From: a virus
IMG/VR virus record: IMGVR_UViG_3300024513_000016
Coordinates: 1-64,000 of that record
Direction: 5' to 3' (one strand)
DNA: 64,000 bases
Shown here: positions 39,345 to 48,747 of the stretch, piece by piece
How positions within the stretch are numbered: position 1 is the first letter of the stretch
Layout of the letters: each line of letters starts with the position of its first letter
Translations under genes and position numbers: made by a program
Notes under the pieces: model-generated
Seen by the model: the letters and a program-made list of their open reading frames with translations, nothing else
The model's database searches: none
What the model was told of the DNA's origin: nothing

Positions 39345-41012
39345 TTATTGTGCATACCATCTCACAGTTATAAATCCTCCATCTGGGACTACAACATCAT
39401 ATAATTGAAATGGATTGATTGAAATATCATTATATTTAGTTAAATTTGCAACAGATCCAGGAAGACCTTTGTTTGCATTACCTGGACTGCCAGCAGCACC
39501 AAGTTTACCATAACTAGCAGTATTTAAATTCCCAGCAGTTCCAGCTCGACCTGGAGTTCCATAACTACCAGGATTCATATTACCAGGTCTTCCATAAATT
39601 CCTGGATTTCCATACCCATCTCTCCCCCCAGAACCATTAGTACCTGACTGAGCAGAACCTCCAATCCCATGACCTCCTCCACCTCCTCCACCTCCTCCAC
39701 CAACAGGGTTCCCTAGTTTATTACCAATTGAAGGACTTCCACTACCTTTACCTCCTCCACCTCCTCCACCACCATCAGTTCCATCACCCCCAGGATTTCC
39801 CCTACCATTCGATTCTCTACCTCCTGCAAATCCCCCAGCACCACCATTTCCAGAATTTCCACCACTTCCACCATTATCACCATTAGCCCATCCCCCAGCA
39901 GAACCATTACCCGGACTTCCCCCCGGACCACCTGCTAAAACTTTACCATGACGACCGGCACCACCACCTCCACCACCAGAACCTCCAGGACCACCCCTCC
40001 AATTAGAAGGAGTTCCATCTTCACCTCGATTTCCATTTCCAGCACTCCCAGGTTCACCTATATTTCCAGCATCTCCACCAAAACCTGCACTCCCTGGACC
40101 TCCTGCATTTCCTGCAATTCCACGTTCACCTACAGTTCCAGGTGTTCCAAAATTTCCAGTTCCAGCTAATCCTCCAGCACCACCTACAAAACTATATCCC
40201 AACATTCTAGAAGAAGAACCAATATTTCCAGGTAAACCACTAGATCCAGATTTACCTGGACTGTTTGCATTTAAATTTCCAGGAAAACCATCAGTACCTG
40301 GAAATGAAGTAGCATTAGTATTTAAATTTCCAGGACTACCTATACTTCCGTTTCTACCAGGCCCACCACCAAACCCAGAAGATCCATTACCTCCAGGCTG
40401 TCCAATATTATTAGCTTGATTGCCAGGTTCACCATTTGCACCATTCCCCCCATTTCCACCATCTCCACCAGTACCATATGCTGATATTAATTCATAACCC
40501 ATAGTACCACTAGCTCCACCTGCACCACCTGGACGATTTCCAGTACATCCACCATTTCTACCATTTGCACCATTCCCACCTGCACCAGATCTACCATTTT
40601 GATTTCCTGCCCCTACAGATTTTTTAGGTCCCCAGGCACCTCCACCTCCTCCACCTCCACCCCCAGAGGCACCAGTACAACCAGCATTTGCAAACCCAAA
40701 TCCACCAGCACCTCCACGACCCCCAGTTCCAGGATTTCCAGGGTCTCCACCTGCCCCAACATTTCCATCACTCCCTTTATTTCCAGCAGGTCCTGCAGGA
40801 CCTGCTGTACCATCACTTCCTCGATTTCCAGCATCACCAGGTAATCCAGCAGTTCCATCAGTTCCAGAAGAACCTTTGGCACCTATACCTTCCAAATTTA
40901 CACGAGTAATTCTAGTTGAAGGTGCCTGCCAAGTAGCAGGTGCGTAAAAAGTAATTGACCCAGGAGGGGTCATTGTTGCTTTTGTTGCTCTTCTAGTGAT
41001 TCCAAATGCCAT
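39345..41012 (-). CDS. Glycine-rich collagen-like/polyglycine adhesin, 555 aa
   Basis: Residues 1-40 hold a short non-repetitive head (TPPGSITFYAPATWQAPSTR), 41-510 are over 40 percent Gly with GxP, GGxG and GNxGxxG triplets (GFGFANAGCTGASGGGGGGG), and a 30-residue strand end (FQLYDVVVPDGGFITVRWYA) closes it. Part resembles collagen triplets, part resembles the polyglycine-II helix bundles of Salmonella phage S16 gp38. Such adhesins sit at fibre tips and bind receptors. Three 2OG-fold genes lie near it, so proline hydroxylation is conceivable. Confidence 0.86.
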   Translation of the reverse strand: MAFGITRRATKATMTPPGSITFYAPATWQAPSTRITRVNLEGIGAKGSSGTDGTAGLPGDAGNRGSDGTAGPAGPAGNKGSDGNVGAGGDPGNPGTGGRGGAGGFGFANAGCTGASGGGGGGGGGAWGPKKSVGAGNQNGRSGAGGNGANGRNGGCTGNRPGGAGGASGTMGYELISAYGTGGDGGNGGNGANGEPGNQANNIGQPGGNGSSGFGGGPGRNGSIGSPGNLNTNATSFPGTDGFPGNLNANSPGKSGSSGLPGNIGSSSRMLGYSFVGGAGGLAGTGNFGTPGTVGERGIAGNAGGPGSAGFGGDAGNIGEPGSAGNGNRGEDGTPSNWRGGPGGSGGGGGGAGRHGKVLAGGPGGSPGNGSAGGWANGDNGGSGGNSGNGGAGGFAGGRESNGRGNPGGDGTDGGGGGGGGKGSGSPSIGNKLGNPVGGGGGGGGGGHGIGGSAQSGTNGSGGRDGYGNPGIYGRPGNMNPGSYGTPGRAGTAGNLNTASYGKLGAAGSPGNANKGLPGSVANLTKYNDISINPFQLYDVVVPDGGFITVRWYAQ

Positions 41013-41019
41013 TTGCTTT

Positions 41020-41622
41020 TTACTCTAGATAAAACCAACCTGTTACTATATATTTGGATTTATTGCCATGAACTACATTTCCCCTATGTGTATGTGTATA
41101 TGCAGCAGGGAAAATAACAAGAGAATTTTCTTGTGGGGGTATTCTCATTCTTTGATATAAAAGTTCAGTCTCCCCTGCACCATCTTCATCAATATCATTA
41201 AGATATAAAATATAAGTTAATGCTCTAGCAGAAGAATCACCATTTCCCTGTTCACAATGCCATACATGATATCCACCACCGGGAAGAGTTTTTTGTACTT
41301 TAACACTTGTACATTTCATATTTAAATCATTAAGAACATCATATTCTCTCACATAAGAGTCATAACATCTCTGAAGTCCATCAAAAAAAATATCAGTGGC
41401 AGAAAATCCATTAAAAGAAGAAAAAGAATGATTCTTAAGATTTAAAAAGAAAAATTCATCCTGCTTTTTTGTTTTTGTAGTATTTTCACTATCCTGCCTA
41501 TTTCCACAATATCCACCTTCACGGAATCTTTCGAATTCACAAATCATGTGATTGCAAAATCCATCAGGATAAACATCCTTATACATTCCTACAAAATCTT
41601 TATAAGTTTCATTCATATTCAT
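41020..41622 (-). CDS. 2OG-Fe(II) oxygenase, 200 aa
   Basis: YHVWHCEQG gives H122 and E124 (H-x-E rather than H-x-D), GAGETELLYQ the sugar/substrate strand, FPAAYTHTHRG the distal histidine (H177 or H179) and SKYIVTGWF the 2-oxoglutarate-binding strand, here with K190 instead of Arg. Otherwise typical of the small cyanophage prolyl-hydroxylase-like group. A CATAAATA promoter precedes it. Substrate unknown. Confidence 0.87.
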   Translation of the reverse strand: MNMNETYKDFVGMYKDVYPDGFCNHMICEFERFREGGYCGNRQDSENTTKTKKQDEFFFLNLKNHSFSSFNGFSATDIFFDGLQRCYDSYVREYDVLNDLNMKCTSVKVQKTLPGGGYHVWHCEQGNGDSSARALTYILYLNDIDEDGAGETELLYQRMRIPPQENSLVIFPAAYTHTHRGNVVHGNKSKYIVTGWFYLE

Positions 41623-41641
41623 GAAAAAATTAATTTAAAAT

Positions 41642-41649
41642 TATTTATG
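41642..41649 (-). promoter_or_regulatory. Late promoter variant CATAAATA
   Basis: CATAAATA on the minus strand, overlapping the giant fibre gene's stop codon and 20 nt before the ATG at 41622. Confidence 0.5.
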
Positions 41650-44600
41650 AGAAATTATAGAGTGCTATATTACCATACCAAGTTGTACCTTGATTTGGAG
41701 TAATGAAAATCCAAATATCAGTTTTTCCTGCATCTTGAGTTCTAATTGGACTCAAGTTATTTGGGAATTTAACATTACTTGAAGGATTCCAAGAAACAGA
41801 ATATGGACCACCAGTTCCATTTGTTAAAATTAAAGTGAAACTGCTGCCAACATTAGGAAGATTAATTGGATTTGTGATTGTAAATGTAGAATTAGCAGTT
41901 AAAGTTCCAATGAATACATTTCCATCATTTAGATTAATATTTCGATTTCCTGCAATATCTCCCATGTTATAAACAGTTTCACCATATTTTTGTAATACAA
42001 CATCAGTAAGATTTTTACCATTAAATGTAGAATTTGCATTTACATTTATTGAAGTAAATTGTGCTGAAGCACGAACAGCCGCACCAATAACTGTACCATC
42101 AATATTTCCACCATTGATGTCAACAGTAGCAAGTTGTGCAGTGCCATCAACAATCAGATTTTGATTAACCGTTACAATTCCACTGATTCTTGCATTGCCA
42201 GCAACATTTAAATTCTTAGCAATACCCACACCACCAGAAACAACAAGTGCTCCAGTATTTGCATTATTCGATTCAGTAGTTCCAAGAATATTAACTCTAG
42301 AAGTAATAGAATTAGAAGCAATATTTACATTATTAGCATTACCAAAAGCATTAATTGTAGTAACGTTTGTATTGAGTAAATTGAATATTCCAGTTGAAGT
42401 AGATATAAAATTAGATCCACCTAAAGTCAGATCTCCTGAGATTAGAGTATTTCCATTTGGATCCACTCTTAATTTAGCATCTACATCAAAATTCTCATTA
42501 CCATATGGAACTGTTACTAGAGGATTTGCTAACTTCCAGCTATATCCATCACTTGTATCAATACCTGCATACCAACGAATATTTGAGTTATTATGAGTGA
42601 TGTCCCAAGACATTGCAACATCACCAGTTCCACCCTGATTAATCTTAAAGTGAGCACCTCTAAGATTCTGACCAGAATTATTTTGATATGATGTTATTGT
42701 TCCTGAAGATCCAACTCTAAATTTCTCACTATTGTTGGTAAAAATACTTACATCAGCAGAATCTACAGTAATTAATCTAAGTGCAGCAGTTCCACGATGT
42801 AAAATATCAGAAGTTACATTTCCAATTCCAGCAGATCTTCCAATGCGAAGTCCATAATCAGGGAATACTCTAACATCATTATTGAATTCTGCATAAGATG
42901 TTTGATTTGTATTACCTACACCAAGTCTCAATACAGATGCTTCATTAATATATGCAGTTACGACTCCTAAATTAGGTACACTAATATTTCTTGTCGTAGA
43001 GATTGAAACATTTCCATCCGCAACTTTGAAATTAGAGTTTACAATTACATCACCAGATTTAGATTTGAGAACCAATTCTCTAGTTTTGGTGTCAATAATA
43101 TGAGATGCTGCAATTCCTACTCTAATTTCATCAAGTTCAATTGAATCTACAAAAAGATTATTATTAATATAAACATTTCCTGAGAATGTAGATACACCAA
43201 CTACTTCTAAATGATTGAGTCTAGATATACCTCTCTCATGAATCTGAGTATAAGATGTTCCAAGTCCTGTGATTGGATCAATTCCAGTTCCAGTAAATCT
43301 TGCAGTTCTATTAACAACAATATCTTCAAATTCAACATCACCCAAACTTTGAGTTTGATCAAAAACTACTTGTCCAGTTACACGAAGGTTTTGAATTAAA
43401 GTATCACCGTTAACACTAAAATTATAATTACCTACGGCAATAGTCCCTATTCCAAGTTTATCAAATTTAAAGTCTAAAATATCAGGAGTTCTACTAATAG
43501 GTCCCCAAGGTCTCCATTCATTTTCCAAATAAATGTGTCCAATATAACCATTGGTTGGGTTTGAAATATAAGAAATATCACCAAGAGTTGGATTTGGAAT
43601 GATTGCAGAAGTTGGAGTAGATAATCCAACAGTAAATAGTTTTTCTTGAGATGCTGTTCCACGAATATAAAAATTCTTGGTTAAGATTCCATCTTCAGAA
43701 AGATTAGTGATCTTTTGAGTAAAGTTTACTGGTCCATAGAATTGAGAACTTTGATTATTATTTTCTCCACCTTCTACAGTAATTCTTTCACGAACAAGAA
43801 TTTCATCAAATACACCACTCAATCTATTGCTATTTTCACCCTCTGCATCATCACCAGTGTAAGTAAGAATTGGTGCTTCAATTACTTTTTCTTCTCCAGT
43901 TGCAGAAATAAGTTTCTTACTTCCTGAGAAAAATTCTCCACTGTCATTCATACCAGTATAAACTACTGTTCCACCTCTTTGCTCTCTTGCCTGAGATGTT
44001 AAAATATCATCCTCATCAAGAATTCTATTTTGTTTTTGTGGTAAACCAGTAGAATAGTTACCTGGACCATATCCAAGATATTCAAATGTATGTCCAGATG
44101 CCCTCATGAATGAAGGTCTACGTAATTCCATAGGAAGAACTTTAATCTTCTTAATTAAAGATCCTACAGGTGCAGTAGTTTTAACAGTTCCGAATTGTCC
44201 ACGGAGAATATCAAATTCATTACCATTTGCAGTACTTGCAAGTCTAACAATTTCAGAGTTTATAGCAATATAATCTCCTCTATAAAATCCATTAGAACTT
44301 TGTAGTTGAATAATTGTACTATTTTCTGTTATGCCTTGAGAAATAGTTGTGGTTACACCTGCATAGATTGTAGAAGCACGAGATCCTAAATTCTCTTCAC
44401 CTCTACCAAGATTTTTAGCATTAGCAGATATACCATGCTTAAATACAAATCCAGTAGTTGAAGATTTAGTTTCTGTAACGATTCCTACATTAAAGGTAAA
44501 TGTATTGATTCCAATGTTATCACGGACTACAAATGTACTATTGTACATCGTATGACCACTGCCAACTATAGAAATTTTATTTCCAGGAAGTAATCCGTGA

Positions 44601-47600
44601 GGTTGACTTGTAGTTACAGTAACAATTCCCGAAGATACATTAGTAAAACTAAATGAAGTTATTCCTACTCCTTTAGATGCCAAATATCCAATAGGAACAT
44701 CATTATTGCTATTTTCTACATAGGAAGAAATTCCAGTTGGATGATAAATTTTAATAGTTTTACTATCAAGAACATCGATAATTTTAAAAGTTCCATTCAA
44801 TGGAATTGTAGAATAGAATCCAGAAAGATCTAATGCATCATTTACATTATTATTAATATCCTGAACCGTAACTACAGCATTATTTCCAGCAGATCCTCCT
44901 TGAATTTCAAGTCTCTGTCCTACAGTATGAGCAGATCCAACATCAACCAATCTCAAAGTTGAAGGATTGATTGCACCAGTTACAGTAGTATTAAATCTAC
45001 AGGTAGCATCTTCTTCTAAAAGGAATTGATCTATTAGATTTGCACTATAGATGCTAGAACTAATTGGATATCCTGCACCAGGAGAAACTACAGATAGTGA
45101 CTTAATTGAATTTAACTTATGTTCTATATCAGTATAAAGGGTAATTGTAGTATTACCAGTTCCAGAAATAGAAAGTCCAGTAATACCAAATCCAACTCTA
45201 CTATTTCTAAGTAATTGATTTAATGCTTCACGAGTTGTAGATTTCTTCTTATCATCTGTTACAACTCTTCCTAAGATATTTAAATCTGCGTAACTGATCG
45301 ATGGTAATGGATCTGGTGCATAATTATCTCTATCTGTCTGTGGATAAAGATTTCTAACATCTTGATTGAAAGTTTTTTCCGATACACCATAACCAACAAT
45401 TTCTTCAGGTCTTACACTCGAAGACAACATAATAATGTGGTAAATACCATCTTGACCATCTTCACCTGGAATGTGTCTCTTGACAGTGTTTACACGATAA
45501 GCAAAATAATTATCAAGATATGATTCTCTAGATACTAAAGGAAGATCATCTCTTTGTTGTCTTGTTGTACGAGAATTTATTGCATTTAAGAAGTTTCCTG
45601 GATTAGTAGATACCCCAGAAATTCTATATTTAAATGATTTAGAATCTAATACATCAACAACAGGATAAGATCCATTGAAAGTAGAAACAATTCCTGTTCC
45701 TGAAGTATTATTAGTACTCTTAATCTTTTGAACTTTTACAATATCTCCAGGGATAAAGTTATGAGGAACTTCAGTAGTAATGGTAACTACTTGTGAATTA
45801 TCGACAATACTATCTGCTATTGCATCGATAATAACTTTTTCATTTCTCAAATCTACTGGACTCTGAAGGTTAGTGCCTTCATCAATAGTCAAACTAGAAA
45901 TTCCAACATTCTTAGATTCTTGAAGAACAAATCCTGCCTGAGGTGGTCTTGCAAAAGTATATTCTTTTGGAATTACATAACGAAGTTTATAAATCTTATC
46001 TTCAATTGCTCTATTATCTAATTTTCTCTTAAAATAAGTTGAAGGACTTTCCAATCCTAATATTTCAGTTCCAAGTCCAACTACTGCACCATAAATTTTA
46101 TTTTGAGCAGTGAATTGAGAACTTGTAAGATACCAAGATCCCACATTTTCATCCCATTGGACTGGATGACCTAGATCTCCAGGGAACTTATCACTTACTG
46201 TACTTAAAACAGTAATTCTTCCGCCATTATTTCCAATACCTTGAATTGGAGTTCTAGATATTGCATCATTTAATGAAAATGCAAGTTGTATTTGATTATC
46301 AGATAAGAATCCACCAGTAATTGCATAATAAACTTTATCAATTTGAATACCATCAGGTGCTTGACCTGTATCACTAAAAATTCTTACTCGTTCACCATTA
46401 AACAACTGATGGTTTTGAGTTAGAGTTAAAATATTTGAAGATATATTATTGAAACCACCAGTTCTTGCAATTGTATATTCTTTTTTCGATGTTACACCTT
46501 CTCCACCACCAGGGACTGGCATGTATATTGGAGATTCAAAAGTTTGAAGATCTGTTCCTTGAGTAACAGTTAAATATAATTTATCTTGTAATTTAGCACC
46601 AATTCGATATCCATCAGTCTGAGAAGGTGGTGCAACATCTTTAGTACTATAACTAGAAATATATAATCTCTTTAAAGTATTTGATGGATTTATAGTTTTA
46701 TAAGTATCAATTGATAACCAAGTTACTTGGTTTTCATTAGTAGTAATTTCTTTTGGTGGAATAATATGAGTGATGTATCCAACATCATCCCTATCAAAAG
46801 ATTCTCTTCTATATCCAACACTTTCTAATGAAATTGCACCAAAGTTTGAGTTAGAGTTAGTGATGGACATGTCACCACCACTTTCAGTTACAAAGTGCTT
46901 TGCAAAACCGATGGCAAAGATAGAGACAGATTGGATAAATCCATCATTAGAGGTTTTAATATGGAAATTTTCGTATTCTGGTTTATAAATTGCTCTAGAA
47001 TTAGTATGTAACGGTCTCTCTGTGCTGTTATTAGGAAGAGTTAAATTATCATAATAAACACCATCCTCATAAATCAAAAATGCATTATCATCTTTCTGAA
47101 GGGAGACTCCCGTGTATTGAGCAACAACCATGGATTTAAATCCATCTGCTTTACTACCATCTCCATGCATACCACACATACCATAAACTGAACGCAATGA
47201 ACAGTTAAAGATATATGGAGATGCGGAAGATACTGTATCACTTTCTACAACAACAGTAGCAGTGTCAAAAGCAGCAGGATCTGGCAATAAATTAGTAGGA
47301 GTAGATACTGCACTAAAAGTAAAAGTAGTTAAACCTACAACTTCTCTTACAACAAATGACCCATTATATGATGCAGGTTCTTCAGTTATGCCAGAGATAA
47401 GAACTGGGGTATCAATAAACAATCCATGTGGTTTAGGAGTTCCTGTTTGAAGATCTGCTGTAGTTACAGTAATAATACTATTATCACCTGTACCGTCACC
47501 ATTTCCTGCACGAATACTTGAAATGCCTAAGGGATTTGATTGAAGAGATCCAACAATTCTGTATTCATCTATACTTGGTTCAAAATCATTATTAAGTGGA

Positions 47601-48385
47601 TAATCACCCAAACCTCTTCCAGAGATGTCACCATATGCTCTGGCAACTTTATAATAATACATTTGCAGATCTGTAAGATCTGTTTGTTCATATCCAAGAC
47701 GTGCTTTATTTACTCCATCAGCATATGTAAAAGCTGTAAGTTTATGGTGAGAAAAATTAGGAACAGAACGATTGTCTGTGTAATCTTTAAATACTGTCTT
47801 TGTAGTATCTGCGTCAAAGAATGTAAATGTACTGAAGTAACAAGTACCAGTTACATTAAAAATACTAGAAAGATCGACATCATCATCATAAGGATTGGGT
47901 ATATAAAGTGGTCTAATCTTGGTTTTTCTAAGGTCTACACCAATAATAGATGTACCACGAGGAAGAATTACTCCACCACTAATAGAATTAAATTTATAAA
48001 GATCATTATTGGTATCGAAAATATCAAAATTTGAAGAAAAAGATAATGGATCTAAAGTAGTAGTCTGCCAAGTATCTTTACCTACTCTTTTTTTATATAC
48101 TGCACTACCATTAACATCTTGGATTGAATATCCTGGTCTATTATCAATATAATGAGTTGATGGATATACCATAATGGTAGTCCTATCATTTAAATCATTA
48201 TTCTTACCTTGTTGGTATGAAAATCTTGCTGCTTCAATTAATGCTCTTTGAATTGAAACAAATGGTCTTACAAGACTATCTCCACGATTCTCTATGCTGT
48301 CTGTAGCATCAAAATTGTTAGGATCGACATATAGTATATTCCCTTCAGGATTACGAAGGAAGTTGTCTAAACGAGATAAAGGCAT
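41645..48385 (-). CDS. Giant tail-fibre/virion protein with right-handed beta-helix head, 2246 aa
   Basis: MPLSRLDNFLRNPEGNILYV begins a head that is strongly conserved among T4-like cyanophages, followed by SLVRPFVSIQRALIEAARFS and DRTTIMVYPSTHYI, as in pectate-lyase-type parallel beta-helices (DUF1565-like). Many long, strand-rich blocks follow (about 300-1400), then typical fibre repeats in the last 700 residues (STFSGNVYINNNLFVDSIEL). The C-terminus lacks an S74 domain. Likely the proximal or main long tail fibre. It has its own promoter and follows a terminator. Confidence 0.9.
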   Translation of the reverse strand: MPLSRLDNFLRNPEGNILYVDPNNFDATDSIENRGDSLVRPFVSIQRALIEAARFSYQQGKNNDLNDRTTIMVYPSTHYIDNRPGYSIQDVNGSAVYKKRVGKDTWQTTTLDPLSFSSNFDIFDTNNDLYKFNSISGGVILPRGTSIIGVDLRKTKIRPLYIPNPYDDDVDLSSIFNVTGTCYFSTFTFFDADTTKTVFKDYTDNRSVPNFSHHKLTAFTYADGVNKARLGYEQTDLTDLQMYYYKVARAYGDISGRGLGDYPLNNDFEPSIDEYRIVGSLQSNPLGISSIRAGNGDGTGDNSIITVTTADLQTGTPKPHGLFIDTPVLISGITEEPASYNGSFVVREVVGLTTFTFSAVSTPTNLLPDPAAFDTATVVVESDTVSSASPYIFNCSLRSVYGMCGMHGDGSKADGFKSMVVAQYTGVSLQKDDNAFLIYEDGVYYDNLTLPNNSTERPLHTNSRAIYKPEYENFHIKTSNDGFIQSVSIFAIGFAKHFVTESGGDMSITNSNSNFGAISLESVGYRRESFDRDDVGYITHIIPPKEITTNENQVTWLSIDTYKTINPSNTLKRLYISSYSTKDVAPPSQTDGYRIGAKLQDKLYLTVTQGTDLQTFESPIYMPVPGGGEGVTSKKEYTIARTGGFNNISSNILTLTQNHQLFNGERVRIFSDTGQAPDGIQIDKVYYAITGGFLSDNQIQLAFSLNDAISRTPIQGIGNNGGRITVLSTVSDKFPGDLGHPVQWDENVGSWYLTSSQFTAQNKIYGAVVGLGTEILGLESPSTYFKRKLDNRAIEDKIYKLRYVIPKEYTFARPPQAGFVLQESKNVGISSLTIDEGTNLQSPVDLRNEKVIIDAIADSIVDNSQVVTITTEVPHNFIPGDIVKVQKIKSTNNTSGTGIVSTFNGSYPVVDVLDSKSFKYRISGVSTNPGNFLNAINSRTTRQQRDDLPLVSRESYLDNYFAYRVNTVKRHIPGEDGQDGIYHIIMLSSSVRPEEIVGYGVSEKTFNQDVRNLYPQTDRDNYAPDPLPSISYADLNILGRVVTDDKKKSTTREALNQLLRNSRVGFGITGLSISGTGNTTITLYTDIEHKLNSIKSLSVVSPGAGYPISSSIYSANLIDQFLLEEDATCRFNTTVTGAINPSTLRLVDVGSAHTVGQRLEIQGGSAGNNAVVTVQDINNNVNDALDLSGFYSTIPLNGTFKIIDVLDSKTIKIYHPTGISSYVENSNNDVPIGYLASKGVGITSFSFTNVSSGIVTVTTSQPHGLLPGNKISIVGSGHTMYNSTFVVRDNIGINTFTFNVGIVTETKSSTTGFVFKHGISANAKNLGRGEENLGSRASTIYAGVTTTISQGITENSTIIQLQSSNGFYRGDYIAINSEIVRLASTANGNEFDILRGQFGTVKTTAPVGSLIKKIKVLPMELRRPSFMRASGHTFEYLGYGPGNYSTGLPQKQNRILDEDDILTSQAREQRGGTVVYTGMNDSGEFFSGSKKLISATGEEKVIEAPILTYTGDDAEGENSNRLSGVFDEILVRERITVEGGENNNQSSQFYGPVNFTQKITNLSEDGILTKNFYIRGTASQEKLFTVGLSTPTSAIIPNPTLGDISYISNPTNGYIGHIYLENEWRPWGPISRTPDILDFKFDKLGIGTIAVGNYNFSVNGDTLIQNLRVTGQVVFDQTQSLGDVEFEDIVVNRTARFTGTGIDPITGLGTSYTQIHERGISRLNHLEVVGVSTFSGNVYINNNLFVDSIELDEIRVGIAASHIIDTKTRELVLKSKSGDVIVNSNFKVADGNVSISTTRNISVPNLGVVTAYINEASVLRLGVGNTNQTSYAEFNNDVRVFPDYGLRIGRSAGIGNVTSDILHRGTAALRLITVDSADVSIFTNNSEKFRVGSSGTITSYQNNSGQNLRGAHFKINQGGTGDVAMSWDITHNNSNIRWYAGIDTSDGYSWKLANPLVTVPYGNENFDVDAKLRVDPNGNTLISGDLTLGGSNFISTSTGIFNLLNTNVTTINAFGNANNVNIASNSITSRVNILGTTESNNANTGALVVSGGVGIAKNLNVAGNARISGIVTVNQNLIVDGTAQLATVDINGGNIDGTVIGAAVRASAQFTSINVNANSTFNGKNLTDVVLQKYGETVYNMGDIAGNRNINLNDGNVFIGTLTANSTFTITNPINLPNVGSSFTLILTNGTGGPYSVSWNPSSNVKFPNNLSPIRTQDAGKTDIWIFITPNQGTTWYGNIALYNFS

Positions 48386-48416
48386 TTTATCAGAACTACT
48401 TACATTTCCTATGTTC

Positions 48417-48424
48417 TATTTAGG
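48417..48424 (-). promoter_or_regulatory. Late promoter variant CCTAAATA
   Basis: CCTAAATA on the minus strand, 32 nt before the ATG at 48385 and 18 nt past a terminator. Confidence 0.55.
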
Positions 48425-48441
48425 AGTTCTATATACAACAA

Positions 48442-48460
48442 AACCTCCAATAAGGAGGTT
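48442..48460 (-). terminator. Intrinsic terminator
   Basis: Minus-strand AACCTCC-TTATT-GGAGGTT followed by TTGTTG. Lies between the 55-aa gene and the giant fibre's promoter. Confidence 0.65.
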
Positions 48461-48527
48461 CTGAAGTCACACTTTTCGGGTCACTGTAGGAATTCCTCCC
48501 ACCGAATAAATTGTAAATTAAAATGTA

Positions 48528-48695
48528 TTAACTGTCAAGTTCTCCTCGCAGTTCAGCAAGTTTTGCTGTAGCAAGACATTCAACACATGTCCAATAGGTT
48601 TCACCACTAATAGGAAAATTATTATCCGTAAAGTGTGCTGCAATATCTTCCTGAAGCTCTCTAAGGTCTTGAAGTGTGTCTCGCTCAATGTACAT
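48528..48695 (-). CDS. Small protein, 55 aa
   Basis: MYIERDTLQDLRELQEDIAA, a middle DNNFPISGETYWTCVECLAT with a CxxC pair, and AKLAELRGELDS. It is in the gap between two fibre genes; its CxxC may bind a metal or form a disulfide. Function unknown. Confidence 0.75.
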   Translation of the reverse strand: MYIERDTLQDLRELQEDIAAHFTDNNFPISGETYWTCVECLATAKLAELRGELDS

Positions 48696-48747
48696 AATTA
48701 AGTTTTTTCATCCTACAGATTCATTGTAGCAATATTCGAGTATCCTG

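Noticed and set aside
39713-40909. Overlapping frames in the glycine-rich adhesin region
   Set aside because: They are low-complexity shadows of the glycine codons.
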